Assembly (NCBI GenBank): GCA_032718475.1
Contig: JAUCBJ010001997.1
Location: forward strand, 1-38,696
Origin: Nemertoderma westbladi
Lineage: Eukaryota; Xenacoelomorpha; Nemertodermatida; Nemertodermatidae
Direction of reading: 5' to 3'
DNA length: 38,696 nucleotides
Below the pieces are notes generated by a model that was given only the letters and a program-made list of their open reading frames with translations, ran no database searches and had not been told where the DNA came from. The translations under genes and the position numbers were made by a program. Positions 11,725 through 22,033 of this stretch are shown one piece after another. Position 1 is the stretch's first letter, and the number at the start of each line of letters is the position of its first letter.

Positions 11725-13737
11725 ATGGCGGCAAAGAGCACCAGGCAATCTGATAACCGAATATATGGAAACCCATGTGAGCTGCCTGAGAATCAACTGC
11801 CAACACTTGGTGATATGTTGCGATTCTGCCAACTTGTGAAACGAGACCACAAGGTCAACAGTGGATGTAAACAGGAACTGGGATTGCGTAAAATGGCTGA
11901 GATTGTAGCTACAGATTTACTTAGAGTCTATGAAAGAGCAAAAATTCAAGTGATTTCATTTGAAGGAGTGGTAAAGAAGATATTGCATGAATGGCATGAG
12001 TTACGGGTAAAGATTGAGACAGTAGCACCTGCTCGACAAGCTAAGCCATTCTACATAGAAAGAGTTGCGGAATTCAAGGTTAATTTCAATAAACTTTTTG
12101 ACATCATATCATACAAGGACCTATGTGCTGTAGAAGTAGACTTTGTGGGCGATCAACGAAGTGAAAGAATAATGTATATTGGAGGGATAGATGGAATTGC
12201 GGCCGTTAAAGCCAGGAAGAAGGAAAGGAGAGAATCTGACAAACAGCAACAGATGACTAAGGAGAAAGAGCGTATTCAAAAGGAAGCTGGCATTGATCTT
12301 GACATGGAACCTGAAGATATTGGCCACCTGCCAGTCGAAGTATCAAATTCACCTTGCAGTGATATTTATGTGCTAGAAACATCATCCAGTAAGGTAGGAT
12401 CTGTTTAAAATCGTATGAAACTGCCTACTGTATCACGTGAAGCAGACAGATATGGGGTGTCTGATAGAGTTGCTGCTGCCATTGCTACTGCTACATTGCA
12501 GGATACGATGCCAGGATTTAATACCAAACATGTGATTGACCACAACAAAATTCGTCGAAGTCGTAAAAGACTGAGGATGGATGTCATAATGGAAAATAAT
12601 TGTCATTCAATATCGGGACTCTATTTTGATGGCAAAAAGGACCAAACGTTGGAAAGGGATAGTAAAACGGGCCATGTGCACGCTGTTATCCAGGACCATT
12701 TTGTGATTGTTCAATAACCCGAAGGCAAATACATTGGCCATGTCAGTCCAAAATCTGGTTGTTCTAAAGACATTCTGAATTCGATTCTTCTAAAGCTTGA
12801 AGACAAAGATATTGCATTGAATGATCTTAAGGTAGTTGGCTGCGATGGCACTAATGTCAATGTTGGCCATCTGGCTGCTATAATTCGACAACTAGAAGAG
12901 GTAGTCAAGCAGCCACTTCAGTGGTCAATTTGTCTGCTACACCTGAATGAGTTGCCATTGCGTCACATATTCATCAAGCTGGATGGTGAAACATCAGGTC
13001 CTACAGCCTACAAAGGGGTTATTGGCAAACGTATCAACTCATTGCCAGCACTAACAACCCTTGAGATTATTGATTTTGTCCCAATTCACTCTCAGAATTT
13101 CAAACTCTTGGATGAAGATGCTATTGTTACTCTCAGCACTGATCAAAAGTATTTATATATGATCACGCAGGCAATCATTGAAGGCAAATGCCCAGATCGT
13201 GTTGCAAGTCTCGACCCAGGACGATTATCACATTCCCGATGGCTGACCACAGCTAACCGAGTCTGTCGCCTCTATGTCAGTACTCTTCAGCCAAGTAAGG
13301 AACTCAAGCTGCTTACATCATACATTATTAGTGTCTATTCACCCCTTTGGTTTCAAATAAAGCAGAAAAGCTGTCTCCAAGATGCTTCAAACAACTTCTT
13401 CTCGCTTGTTTCCTGGACAAGACACCTTGAAGACGACATAAAGGCCATCATTGATCATGTTATCAAACGTACTGCATATGCTGCACATCCTGAGAATATA
13501 CTATTTGCCATGATTAATGATAAGCGTAGAATGATCCGTGAGCTGGGTGTACGCCGCATTTTGAAAGCACGCAGTAATTTTACCAAATATAGCATTACCC
13601 ATCCGGTGAGGGAATTTCACACACCATTCAACATAAACTTTAATGCAACTGATTACTATGAACTGATCAATTGGTTTGACTCTTCATTGATGGTCACACC
13701 CCCTCCTGTTCTAAGAGATGTGCCTGATGTAGATTAA
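11725..13737 (+). pseudogene. transposase-like protein B (same family as 5625-7863), two in-frame stops
   Basis: A single continuous frame of 671 codons carries two internal TAA stops, at 12406-12408 and 12715-12717; the first two stretches and the last all sit in the same frame. It matches copy A block by block: LPTLGDMLRFCQLVKRD at the N-terminus, GVSDRVAAAIATATLQD, then ISGLYFDGKKD, VVGCDGTNVNVGHLAAIIRQ, LLHLNELPLRHIF, LSHSRWLTT, and AAHPENILFAM. The inferred catalytic Asp residues (YFDG, GCDGT) are kept, but the Cys of copy A's C-x2-H reads as CLLH here, so that pair is also kept. The end at DVPDVD lacks the last ~70 residues present in copy A. The two copies agree well in the central part and poorly near the N-terminus, so they are old relatives, not a recent duplication. 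Confidence 0.7.
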
Positions 13738-14149
13738 TATACTCATTGCAGTTCCCCACAATCTCATGGTGAAGTCTCACTACCCCCCAACAAATAATGA
13801 CTGTGCTTCAATGCCAGGGATAAAATCTGATATTGAAGATGAAGATGATAATGCATTATCAATCATCAATTTGTTAATAATGATTCTTACACCTTCAATA
13901 ATGAATCTTACACCCCTTAAACTACAAAAAAATATAGAATCATAACAACCCCCTGTTAGTCAGTATGTCGGTACATTCAATTATCAAATTTCGATTTGAC
14001 AGAGATATGTGAGATTGTAGCTGCCTAGTCATTGACACCATCTGTTAATTGAGGCTTCATTTTCCCGTGCTGGATTATTACCACCAACACCAGAACACCC
14101 GTGACTCAGTAAAGGACTCAGTGACCTTCTGGCTTTAGCTGATGAGTCA
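13738..14149. other. no gene seen between transposase-like B and LINE fragment
   Basis: Degenerate sequence, possibly the decayed 3' part of the transposase-like element or the 5' part of the LINE that follows. It contains a short repeated cttacacc(c/t)t motif near 13885-13915. Confidence 0.4.
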
Positions 14150-14825
14150 CTGGAACAAACACCATCAAATGAGGTGGAATATAATAACAGGATTGTTGAT
14201 GTTGAAAATGATAGTGGTGATAGTAGATAGTCAAAATGCTAAACCATCAATAGTAGGAACTATTTACTGGAGGCATTCGGTACTTCCTCCAGATTTTCTA
14301 GAATTATTGGATCTAACACTTAACAAACTTACTAAACATAACTACAATGCAATTATCACAGGCGATATGAATATCAACCTGCTAAAATCTACCACTATTT
14401 CTAAATCATATTCTGATCTCATTAACTCGTACAGATTTATCCAATTAATTAACCAACCAACACATGTCTTCCAAAATGAACTACCTGACAGGACAATACA
14501 ATCTGAAACCCTAATAGACCATATTCTAACTAATATTACTTCACCTACTACTACTGCCGGTACTTTTAACTCTCCAATAATAGGCTCTACTGATCATTTT
14601 GCTACATTTGTTATCCTCAGAAATATTCCTGTTTTTTTCACCAAGATGCTTCACACTCCATATTCGATTTCTCACTATTTAATGAGGACAAATTTCTGAA
14701 GGATATCGCCAGTACTAAATCTTGGTCCTATTAATCTCCAATTATAAGTGACAAGGACAGACTAGACTCATTTAACTCTAATCTTAGTTATATCTGTAAC
14801 AAACACTTACCTAAGAAATCGGTTT
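14150..14825 (+). pseudogene. LINE endonuclease domain fragment
   Basis: APE-type endonuclease text of a CR1/jockey-like non-LTR retrotransposon: IVGTIYWRHS, then NAIITGDMNINLLKS, then TLIDHILTN and STDHFATFVI. These are the GxIYR, GDxN, DH-x-[FL]-T and SDH blocks of the family. After a frameshift near 14640 the linker follows in another frame (SIFDFSLFNEDKFLKDIAS, then LSYICNKHLPKKS). The reverse transcriptase part is absent. The 3' break coincides with a CAGT microsatellite (14825-14855). Confidence 0.8.
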
Positions 14826-14855
14826 CAGTCAGTCAGTTAGTCAGTCAGTCAGTCA
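14825..14855. repeat. CAGT microsatellite
   Basis: About seven copies of cagt with one interruption (cagttagt). It marks the point where the LINE fragment stops being recognisable. Confidence 0.85.
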
Positions 14856-15590
14856 ACAATTTTTACAGTAATCAAGTCTTACCACTTTCTAACTAGAGAC
14901 AGCGTTAAGATGCTGCGCACCGCAAGTCGGAAGTCATCAATCAAATGTAAATTCCCTCAACAATGTTTGCCTATCATCTAAAATGTAATTTGCCTATGGT
15001 CAGAAAGAGATCCCACTCAGTAACTTGGCAATGTTTGCCTATGGTCTAAAGTTGACTAATTTAAAATACTTAAGAAAGCAATGATTATACCAGATATACA
15101 CTCGGTTGCTAACTAACTTTGTTCAACTATCATGTTACCAAACATAATTAACTTCCCTCTACGAAAATGATTTTAATTAAATACATAGAACAACTATTAT
15201 AGAACAGTCAACTCTACAGTCAGCAGTACACAATAACTAAAATGGCTTTCAGCTGACCAGCTATTCGCATTAAGCTAATCGCATATTCGATTTCATTCAA
15301 TTCAGTGAGTGTGTGAGGGCTTTTATCTGGCATGCAACAAAAGAAAAGTCAAGAAAAGTACATCTGAATAAAGAACTCAGTCTTCAGAAGTAGCTAAACT
15401 TTTCATTGAATTGTAAGCTGCAGATTGGTTATGCTTTATAAATATGACTTTTTGAATTTATAAATAGGTAGTTGTCACTACTTGAATAAATTGTTCAACA
15501 ACTCCATCCTTCTTTATATTTTCAAGTCTATCACTATTTTCTTTATTTTTCTCCCAGAACTGCCAAGAAACTACTTTCTGAAGTTGATTA
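14856..15590. other. no gene seen
   Basis: AT-rich. A loosely repeated phrase (tcaacaatgtttgcctat... / ggcaatgtttgcctatggtc at about 14960-15050) suggests a degenerate short duplication. Nothing else was recognised. Confidence 0.4.
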
Positions 15591-15778
15591 AAGCCGCATT
15601 CACACTACCGAGTCAAAGTCAAAAGACAAAATCTAAAACATAATCACTGGAAATTTAATTAAGAATGCTAGAATGCCCTTATGTATTATATTGGGCCTAT
15701 ATATATATTATTATTTATTATTGCTAGCTAGCTATATTTATTTTATTTTGACTTTGACTCGGTAGTGTAAACACGGCC
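15591..15778. mobile_element. MITE with ~30-bp terminal inverted repeats
   Basis: The left end reads gccgcattcacactaccgag followed by tcaaagtcaaaa. The right end, read on the minus strand, is ggccgtgtttacactaccga followed by gtcaaagtcaaaa. Between them is about 110 bp of AT-rich text. TTA stands on both sides (15588-15590 and 15779-15781) if the termini are placed as given, which would suit a PIF/Harbinger-type element; the exact ends are off by one or two bases. No coding content. Confidence 0.7.
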
Positions 15779-15781
15779 TTA

Positions 15782-16018
15782 GTTCAATGTTACTGACAAA
15801 TTTAACCTCAAATAGATTTTTACATAGGTTACAATTGGAGGTCATGCCTTTTTTATTATCAATCTCACTCACATACACACTCCGTAACGATATCATTTTA
15901 ATTATATGGGAAATTATCTGCTTTTGCAAAGTTGGCAATGACTTCCAGGTGGGATCGAATTGGTGAACTCCGAGTTGGAAGTCTGACGCTCTAACCATTC
16001 AGCTAGCGGCTCAGGTAA
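15782..16018 (-). mobile_element. tRNA-derived SINE
   Basis: On the minus strand the head is gagccgctagctgaatggtt agagcgtcag..., with an A-box-like tagctgaatgg (15995-16005) and a B-box-like aattcgatccc (15951-15961). The body continues with ggaagtcattgccaactttg c. The 3' part ends next to the MITE at 15591-15778. The related SINE at 16190 lies in the opposite direction. Confidence 0.75.
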
Positions 16019-16186
16019 AAGATAGACCTGGAAATACTATCTGATACCTTGTATGTCCACAATTTACCTCCTCATGGCCTCCCAACTGTCAATACTATCA
16101 TATACTGCCACTGTGCTCAACCCCATCGTACTTGGCCGTCTTTAACCACTTGCTACAATGAAAGGGTAGTGTATATTAACCATGAA

Positions 16187-16285
16187 CCATCAGAGCGTCA
16201 GACTTACAACTCGGAGGTTACCAGTTCGATCCCACCTGGACGTCATTGCCGACTTTACAAAAGCTGAGCCCAACAAAAAGATATA
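16187..16285 (+). mobile_element. tRNA-derived SINE, 5'-truncated
   Basis: agagcgtcagacttacaact cggaggttacc, a B-box-like agttcgatccc (16223-16233), and cacctggacgtcattgccga ctttacaaaagc match the body of the SINE at 15782-16018. The A-box half is missing or diverged. The sequence after about 16285 is not clearly shared. Confidence 0.7.
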
Positions 16286-17022
16286 ACGTCTTCAATGTCA
16301 GTTTAATATTTTTGTGGTAAATACTTCCAGACATTTCAAGGCATGCTTGAGGACAACAAAACTTATTGAGGTCGGAACTCAGCAAGCTTGCTCTTGCCAA
16401 TACTGAGCTGAGGATTATCTGTAATAAACAATGAATGTGCTTTGCCAATGGTCATTTCCATATGCCGCCTTTATTCTTTTTGTTTCTCATTGTCATCTCT
16501 GATAACAATAGTATCATCCTTTCCAGGAGCTTGGCGTGTCACATCATCACATCTGCCAGTAGGTTACACTAAGTAGAAGACACTAAGTAGAAGACACTAG
16601 TCTGATCTCGTGGCTTTATTTTCACTCACTCACTCACTAAAGTTCGTTCATGTAACAAAGCCACTCGAATCATCACACTGTAAAGTGCTACTTTACACAC
16701 AAGTATGTAAATAGTTATTACTACATAAATTATACAAAAAAAGCACATTGTACGATGTGTGACCATAGTTGTGAAATCCGTTTACTTCAATTGTTTAATT
16801 AACATCAATTGACTTTCTAATTACCCAAGACTCATCTAACTACGAGAACTGCGTGCTATTAACCACACTCGTGGCTATTCCATCACTTTATTTTGTTTCA
16901 GTGTAATAGAAATGAAATAAGAACTAAGTCATAATGAAAACAAATAATATAAGTTACAATACAAATGTAAACAAACCCAAACCAAATTATAAAGTTAATA
17001 GTAGTTAATAACAATAAATTAG
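16286..17022. other. no gene seen
   Basis: Non-coding, AT-rich. It includes a cact microsatellite near 16621-16637 and a duplicated actaagtagaagacactaag near 16568-16598. Confidence 0.5.
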
Positions 17023-17650
17023 CTAAACTCTGATCTTCATTTCTATTTTATCCATCGGTACATAGCTCTTAGGGTCAGTGAATGTGTACCAATAAGTCCC
17101 AGAGACGCCGTTTAGATTGGAGTAGCTACCGTAGGCGTAGAGCCGATACCACCAAGCCTCTCTGTTTGAGTTGAGGGGGCAGTTTTCATAACCGTAACCG
17201 TTAATGATCACTATTATCTTTATCATAAGTTGAGAAAGCGACTCCATCGAGGTAGTAAATCCCACCGGAACTCCGATAGAGTATCGAATCACCAGCTGTA
17301 CCGCTGTAATGCGATATATGTAGCATGTAGTTAGCAGTAGAGTCTCCAATACTGAAGTAATTATACTCGGCGTACTTGTGTTCGTTCACCTTGGTACCAC
17401 GGATCGTTTCTCAGTGCAACATTGGCTTTGGTAAGTTCGTAGATGTTGTCGAGTCCCAACCAGAAGTTATTTTCTACATCGCCGAAACCATGGATGTATT
17501 TCGACCATCTTAAACGGAAATTATCCGACCCATCTACCCGCCTCTGTATTCCTACCCAGGGGCCCCCGGGTTCTGTGTTATCGCATCGAAGTAAACCATA
17601 CAATCCATTGGGGTGGCTGACAATGGAAATGGCGTCTACTTGGGTATTTG
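17023..17650 (-). pseudogene. fibrinogen-related domain (FReD), frameshifted
   Basis: Reading on the minus strand gives most of a fibrinogen C-terminal domain in three frames. First (about 17650-17361): LYGLLRCDNTEPGGPWVGIQ, RRVDGSDNF, HGFGDVENNFWLGLDNIYEL. Second (about 17395-17201): EHKYAEYNYFSIGDSTANY, HYSGTAGDS, DGVAFSTYDKDNSD. Third (about 17210-17023): ENCPLNSNREAWWYRLYAYG, SNLNG and the C-terminal MKIRV. The family binds sugars or acetyl groups outside the cell (ficolin/tachylectin type) and often serves invertebrate immunity. The calcium loop (STYDKDNSD) is kept. The third-frame text reads RLYAYGSYSNLNG where the family usually has a Cys before SNLNG, so the second disulphide is doubtful. 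No introns cut the domain and no signal peptide is visible, so it is either a retro-copy or one decayed exon. Confidence 0.85.
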
Positions 17651-17976
17651 TGCAATTTGTGCAATTTTATATTGTATATAAAAAATATAATTTTTTTATT
17701 CCAAAATTGTAACATTACTCAACGCCATTAGTGCTAACAGCGAGTTGTTATTTAGCACTTTACAACTATAGATGACATTACAGTATTGTATTGGCCGGTG
17801 TCTACTTCATCATCATCAAATAAATAGATATATTTCATGTTAAAGCACAATGCTGACTTATAAATCTATGGAACTATTGGTCCTATGATATAGAAAGTAA
17901 AAAGTTGCGAATATTCAGAATAAGTTAAAGGATGACAAAAATTTACATACATAATTTCATATATAATTTCATATAT
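17651..17976. other. no gene seen
   Basis: AT-rich spacer between the fibrinogen domain and the LTR element. It ends in the left target-site copy TATAT (17972-17976). Confidence 0.5.
17972..17976. repeat. left target-site duplication TATAT
   Basis: Matches TATAT at 23355-23359 after the 3' LTR. The flank is itself rich in TA, but the exact placement at both LTR ends supports it. Confidence 0.75.
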
Positions 17977-18075
17977 TGTCATCGGTGAAATGCCATTTCA
18001 AATAAATACACTTATTCGACATACTGTACAGTATGTCTCAGAATAGAGTAACCAATCAGCATTCAGATTCAGACC

Positions 18076-18085
18076 GTATATAAAG
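18076..18085 (+). promoter_or_regulatory. TATA box of the 5' LTR
   Basis: gtatataaag, matched in the 3' LTR as gtatatataaag near 22941-22952. It is the likely U3/R promoter element for transcription of the LTR element, by analogy with other LTR retrotransposons. Confidence 0.7.
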
Positions 18086-18297
18086 TTCAACTATCAGACT
18101 TTCCGATTCATTCTGTATTCTATTTCAATCATAACACTTTTCCCACAAATTTGGTTATTACTTTTTCTGCCTTTTCCGCTTTCCTACTTCAGTACTCCAT
18201 CATTCAGAATTCAGCACTTTCTTTTACATTCAGACATTGCAGCCTTAATAGATCTTTACTTTAGATACCGGTAATTAATTAGTACATTTCCAATAAA

Positions 18298-18393
18298 ATG
18301 CAAGATGACACCACCACTGTCTTTAACCTTTTCCATCAGTCCATGCAGACAGAATTAGCGATCAACCAAATAGAACATAGTTTAGCGGCGTAG
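18298..18393 (+). CDS. 31-codon open frame inside the LTR
   Basis: ATG at 18298 overlaps the AATAAA signal (aataaaatg) and the frame stops at TAG 18391. The peptide begins MQDDTTTVFNLFHQSMQTEL. The 3' LTR copy (23165-23260) is the same except for one base (Ala to Val at the last codon), whereas other parts of the LTR differ more. It might be the first part of a protein or chance; no function is known. Confidence 0.35.
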   Translation: MQDDTTTVFNLFHQSMQTELAINQIEHSLAA

Positions 18394-18488
18394 ACTATTG
18401 TTCTCAATAGAATTAGAATACAGATACAGTATTTCACATATTTCAGTTTATCATCAGTTTACTCAGTTCAGTAGTTCCGCCGCGAACA

Positions 18489-19055
18489 TTATAACCAAAT
18501 TTAATTTTTAAGCTACCTTACCGGTACTCTACACATATTCAGACAGTTAGACATTTGAAATATTCCGGCATTCCTTCACCCTGCCTAGTACAGTAGCAGT
18601 AGTACCGGTACATCAGGGATATATCAGATATACCGGTATAGGCAGATCTGCAGATAGGCTTATTACAATATAAGCCTTATGGTACCTAGCAGCCTAGGCC
18701 CCATATGGTCCTACTGCCTGACTGCCCTATCATCCTATTGTGTACTGCTGTACTGTAATCGAGATTGCATAGGCCTATGTTCCTGTAAATGTATCTCTGT
18801 ATCTGTATAGTCCAATATCAGACTTAAGATTTTTTGCTGGTAGGCCTGTAGGCCAAACAGCTATTCATAAATTCAGAAATTCAGACTTAGGCCTTTAATT
18901 CAGACCGCGATACCGTCGCTAATACCGGTACCGCGAATACCTACGTTCAGAGGTCAATTCCGTTCTACGAGCTGCAGCTGACCGGGTTCGCATCCAGCAA
19001 TCAGGTATAAACTGACAGCAGCATGTCGAGGAAGACAGGTTAAGAAGATCCACGA
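18489..19055 (+). other. leader of the LTR element, no primer-binding site recognised
   Basis: The text right after the 5' LTR is ttataaccaaatttaatttt. It lacks the TGG start expected of a site complementary to a tRNA 3' end. The leader is rich in accggta and aggcct motifs. No open frame of note. Confidence 0.5.
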
Positions 19056-19573
19056 ATGGATCTTGATGCAACTGTCACCAATAGTGATACCCTGGGATTG
19101 CCAAACAATCCCAGCGGACATGGATTATCTGATTCAGGTGGGATCCAAACAAATCAGGAACAGGATGTTGGTAACAAAGGTAGGAATGATGGCCCTGTAT
19201 GTAGGCCTAGATATAAGCCCTCGTCATCGGAAGTCGATCTCATAAATTCTGTAAAGAAGTCAGTATCTGGTATAAAATCTCATTTTTCGAAATGTTCATC
19301 TGTATTGGCACCAAAAAGTTCAGGTGACATGGTTCCAGTACGGTTAGTGTGAAAGACTTGAAGACTCCTCAAAGTTCATCAACTTTTTTAGATCACAATA
19401 TTAATAATGGCTTTTTATCACCTAAGTTGCCCTTCTGTAAAGAGTCTTTATACCAGTCTTCTATACGTAGATCAAAAAAACGAATTCCATTATCAGCAAG
19501 AATTCTAGTAAATCTAGCCACAAATCCTCAGCAAGCCATTCTGCCAGCTCAGTTTCAGCAAATGCTACTCTAA
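19056..19573 (+). pseudogene. first coding region of the LTR element (gag position), frameshifted
   Basis: A 98-codon frame (19056-19352) starts MDLDATVTNSDTLGLPNNPS and contains VDLINSVKKSVSGIKSHFSK. The text then goes on in a second frame (19349-19573: STFLDHNINNGFLSPKL, RRSKKRIPLS) and leads into the SDSEP frame. The position just after the leader is that of gag, but no major homology region or zinc knuckle is seen. It is probably the broken N-terminal part of the protein that ends in the SDSEP repeats. A role as capsid protein is only positional inference. Confidence 0.5.
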
Positions 19574-19623
19574 AGTTTCTTAAGGCTAGTAGTGAACGCA
19601 AATTAACAAAATTACGGTGCGAT

Positions 19624-22033
19624 TTGGATGCTGAACAATCTAAAATAACCAGACAATTACATGATGAACATCGTAGAGGCCTAATACAAATTGCTGAGCT
19701 AAATGAAAGTCTTGCTGCTCAGGAATTAAAACTTTTGAATCCTGAGATGGCCGCTCAGGTCGATAATATTTTTCCAGAACCATTTCCCTATTCAGAACCT
19801 TTATGCCTATCAGATTCAGTACCAGTACCAGTACCCTTAGACCTCTCAGATTTAGATCCTTTCTCAAACTCAGAACCTTTTTCAGATTCAGAACCTGTTC
19901 CATATTCAGAACCTTTTTCAGATTCAGAACCTTTTGCATCAAATTCAGAACCTCTTTCAGATTCAGAACTCCTTTCAGATTCAGAACCTTTAGATGCATC
20001 AGATTCAGGACCTCTTTCAGATTCAGAACATCTTTCAGATTCAGAACCTTTAACTATCTCGGAACCTCTTTCAGATTCAGAACCTTTAACTATCTCGGAA
20101 CCTCTTTTAGATTCAGAACCTTTAACTAACTCGGAACCTCTTTCAGATTCAGAACCTTTTTCAGATTCAGAACCTGTTCCATATTCAAAACCTTTTTCAA
20201 ATTCAGAACCTTTAGATGTATCAGATTCAGAACCACTTTCAGTTTCAGAACCTTTTTCAGATTCAGAACCTTTTGCATCAAATTCAGAACCTCTTTCAGA
20301 TTCAGAACTCCTTTCAGATTCAGAACCTTTAGATGCATCAGATTCAGGACCTCTTTCAGATTCAGAACCTTTTTCAGATTCAGAACCTTTAGATACATCA
20401 GATTCAGAATTTTTCCCTATCTCAGAACCTTTTACAGATTCTGAACCTTTCCCTAACTCAGATCCTTTTTCAGATTCAGAACCCATTAACCTTTCAGATT
20501 CAGAACCATTTCCTTCCTCAGATTATTTTTCAGATTCAGAACACATTAACCTTTCAGATTCAGAACCATTTCCTTCCTCAGATTATTTTTCAGATTCAGA
20601 ACCTTTAACCAATTCGGAACCTCTTTCAGATTCAGAACCCCTAGCCCTTTCACATTCAGAACCTTTAGATGTATCTGATTCAGAACCACTTTCAGTTTCA
20701 GAACCTTTTTCAGATTCAGAACCTTTTGCATCAAATTCAGAACCTCTTTCAGATTCAGAACTCCTTTCAGATTCAGAACCTTTAGATGCATCAGATTCAG
20801 GACCTCTTTCAGATTCAGAACCTTTTTCAGATTCAGAACCTTTAGATACATCAGATTCAGAATTTTACCCTATCTCAGAACCTTTCACTAATTCTGAACC
20901 TTTCCCTAACTCAGATCCTTTTTCAGATTCAGAACACATTAACCTTTCAGATTCAGAACCATTTCCTTCCTCAGATTATTTTTCAGATTCAGAACCTTTA
21001 ACCAATTCGGAACCTCTTTCAGATTCAGAACCCCTAGCCCTTTTCAAATTCAGAACCTTTAGATGTATCAGATTCAGAACCACTTTCAGTTTCAGAACCT
21101 TTTTCAGATTCAGAACCTTTTGCATCAAATTCAGAACCTCTTTCAGATTCAGAACTCCTTTCAGATTCAGAACCTTTAGATACATCAGATTCAGAATTTT
21201 ACCCTATCTCAGAACCTTTTACTAATTCTGAACCTTTCCCTAACTCAGATCCTTTTTCAGATTCAGAACCCATTAACCTTTCAGATTCAGAACCATTTCC
21301 TTCCTCAGATTATTTTTCAGATTCAGAACACATTAACCTTTCAGATTCAGAACCATTTCCTTCCTCAGATTATTTTTCAGATTCAGAACCTTTAACCAAT
21401 TCGGAACCTCTTTCAGATTCAGAACCCCTAGCCCTTTCACATTCAGAACCTTTAGATGTATCTGATTCAGAACCACTTTCAGTTTCAGAACCTTTTTCAG
21501 ATTCAGAACCTTTTGCATCAAATTCAGAACCTCTTTCAGATTCAGAACTCCTTTCAGATTCAGAACCTTTAGATGCATCAGATTCAGGACCTCTTTCAGA
21601 TTCAGAACATCTTTCAGATTCAGAACCTTTAACTATCTCGGAACCTCTTTCAGATTCAGAACCTTTAACTATCTCGGAACCTCTTTCAGATTCAGAACCT
21701 TTAACTAACTCGGAACATCTTTCAGATTCAGAACCTTTAACTATCTCGGAACCTCTTTCAGATTCAGAACCTTTAACTATCTCGGAACCTCTTTCAGATT
21801 CAGAACCTTTAACTAACTCGGAACCTCTTTCAGATTCAGAACCTTTAACTAACTCGGAACCTCTTTCAGATTCAGAACCCCTAGACCTTTCAGATTCAGA
21901 ACCCTTAGATGTATCAGATTACGAACCTTTCACCAACTCAGAACTATTTTTAGATTCAGAACCTTTTACCTTCAGAAAACTACCATTTACATATACATAT
22001 ATCTATGTATTTTTTGCTTTCAGAGTAAATTAA
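19624..22033 (+). pseudogene. SDSEP-repeat protein of the LTR element (one +1 frameshift)
   Basis: A unique N-terminal part comes first, MDAEQSKITRQLHDEHRRGL then IQIAELNESLAAQELKLLN, likely helical. More than 700 residues of repeat follow, built on S-D-S-E-P-[FL] with variants (NSEP, ISEP, SSDYF, ASNSEP, LDASDSG). The stretch 19624-21043 is open in one frame. At about 21040 one extra T (cccttttcaaa against ccctttcac in the parallel unit) shifts it by +1, after which the same repeat stays open to TAA at 22031-22033. The end is non-repetitive (FRKLPFTYTYIYVFFAFRVN). The product would be extremely acidic and disordered. The repeat unit is a multiple of three, so frames on both strands are open; the unique N-terminal lead-in is what favours this frame. 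Confidence 0.6.
19776..21975. repeat. SDSEP minisatellite with higher-order units
   Basis: The basic unit is ttcagattcagaacct (15-18 bp in frame). The landmark gcatcaaattcagaacctc recurs near 19937, 20275, 20729, 21122 and 21514, giving higher-order spacings of roughly 340-455 bp. The last part (21600-21860) is a simpler array of aacctttaacta(t/a)ctcggaacctctttcagattcag type units. Confidence 0.9.

Larger units (their letters stand above)
17977..18488 (+). repeat. 5' LTR (512 bp)
   Basis: Starts TGTCATCGGTG and ends CCGCGAACA. It aligns along its whole length with 22842-23354. It carries a TATA box (18076-18085), a poly(A) signal AATAAA (18293-18298) and a 31-codon open frame. Confidence 0.92.

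Noticed and set aside
2551-13737. Non-standard genetic code to explain in-frame stops
   Set aside because: All three stop codons (TAA, TAG, TGA) appear as interruptions, while normal ends are also used. Decay is simpler.
19640-21578. Long minus-strand and alternate-frame open frames (KGSESEKGSE, KVLNLKEVLN, FRFRTF types) in the SDSEP region
   Set aside because: They are by-products of a repeat whose unit length is a multiple of three and which lacks stops in other frames. None has a unique N-terminal lead-in like the plus-strand frame.
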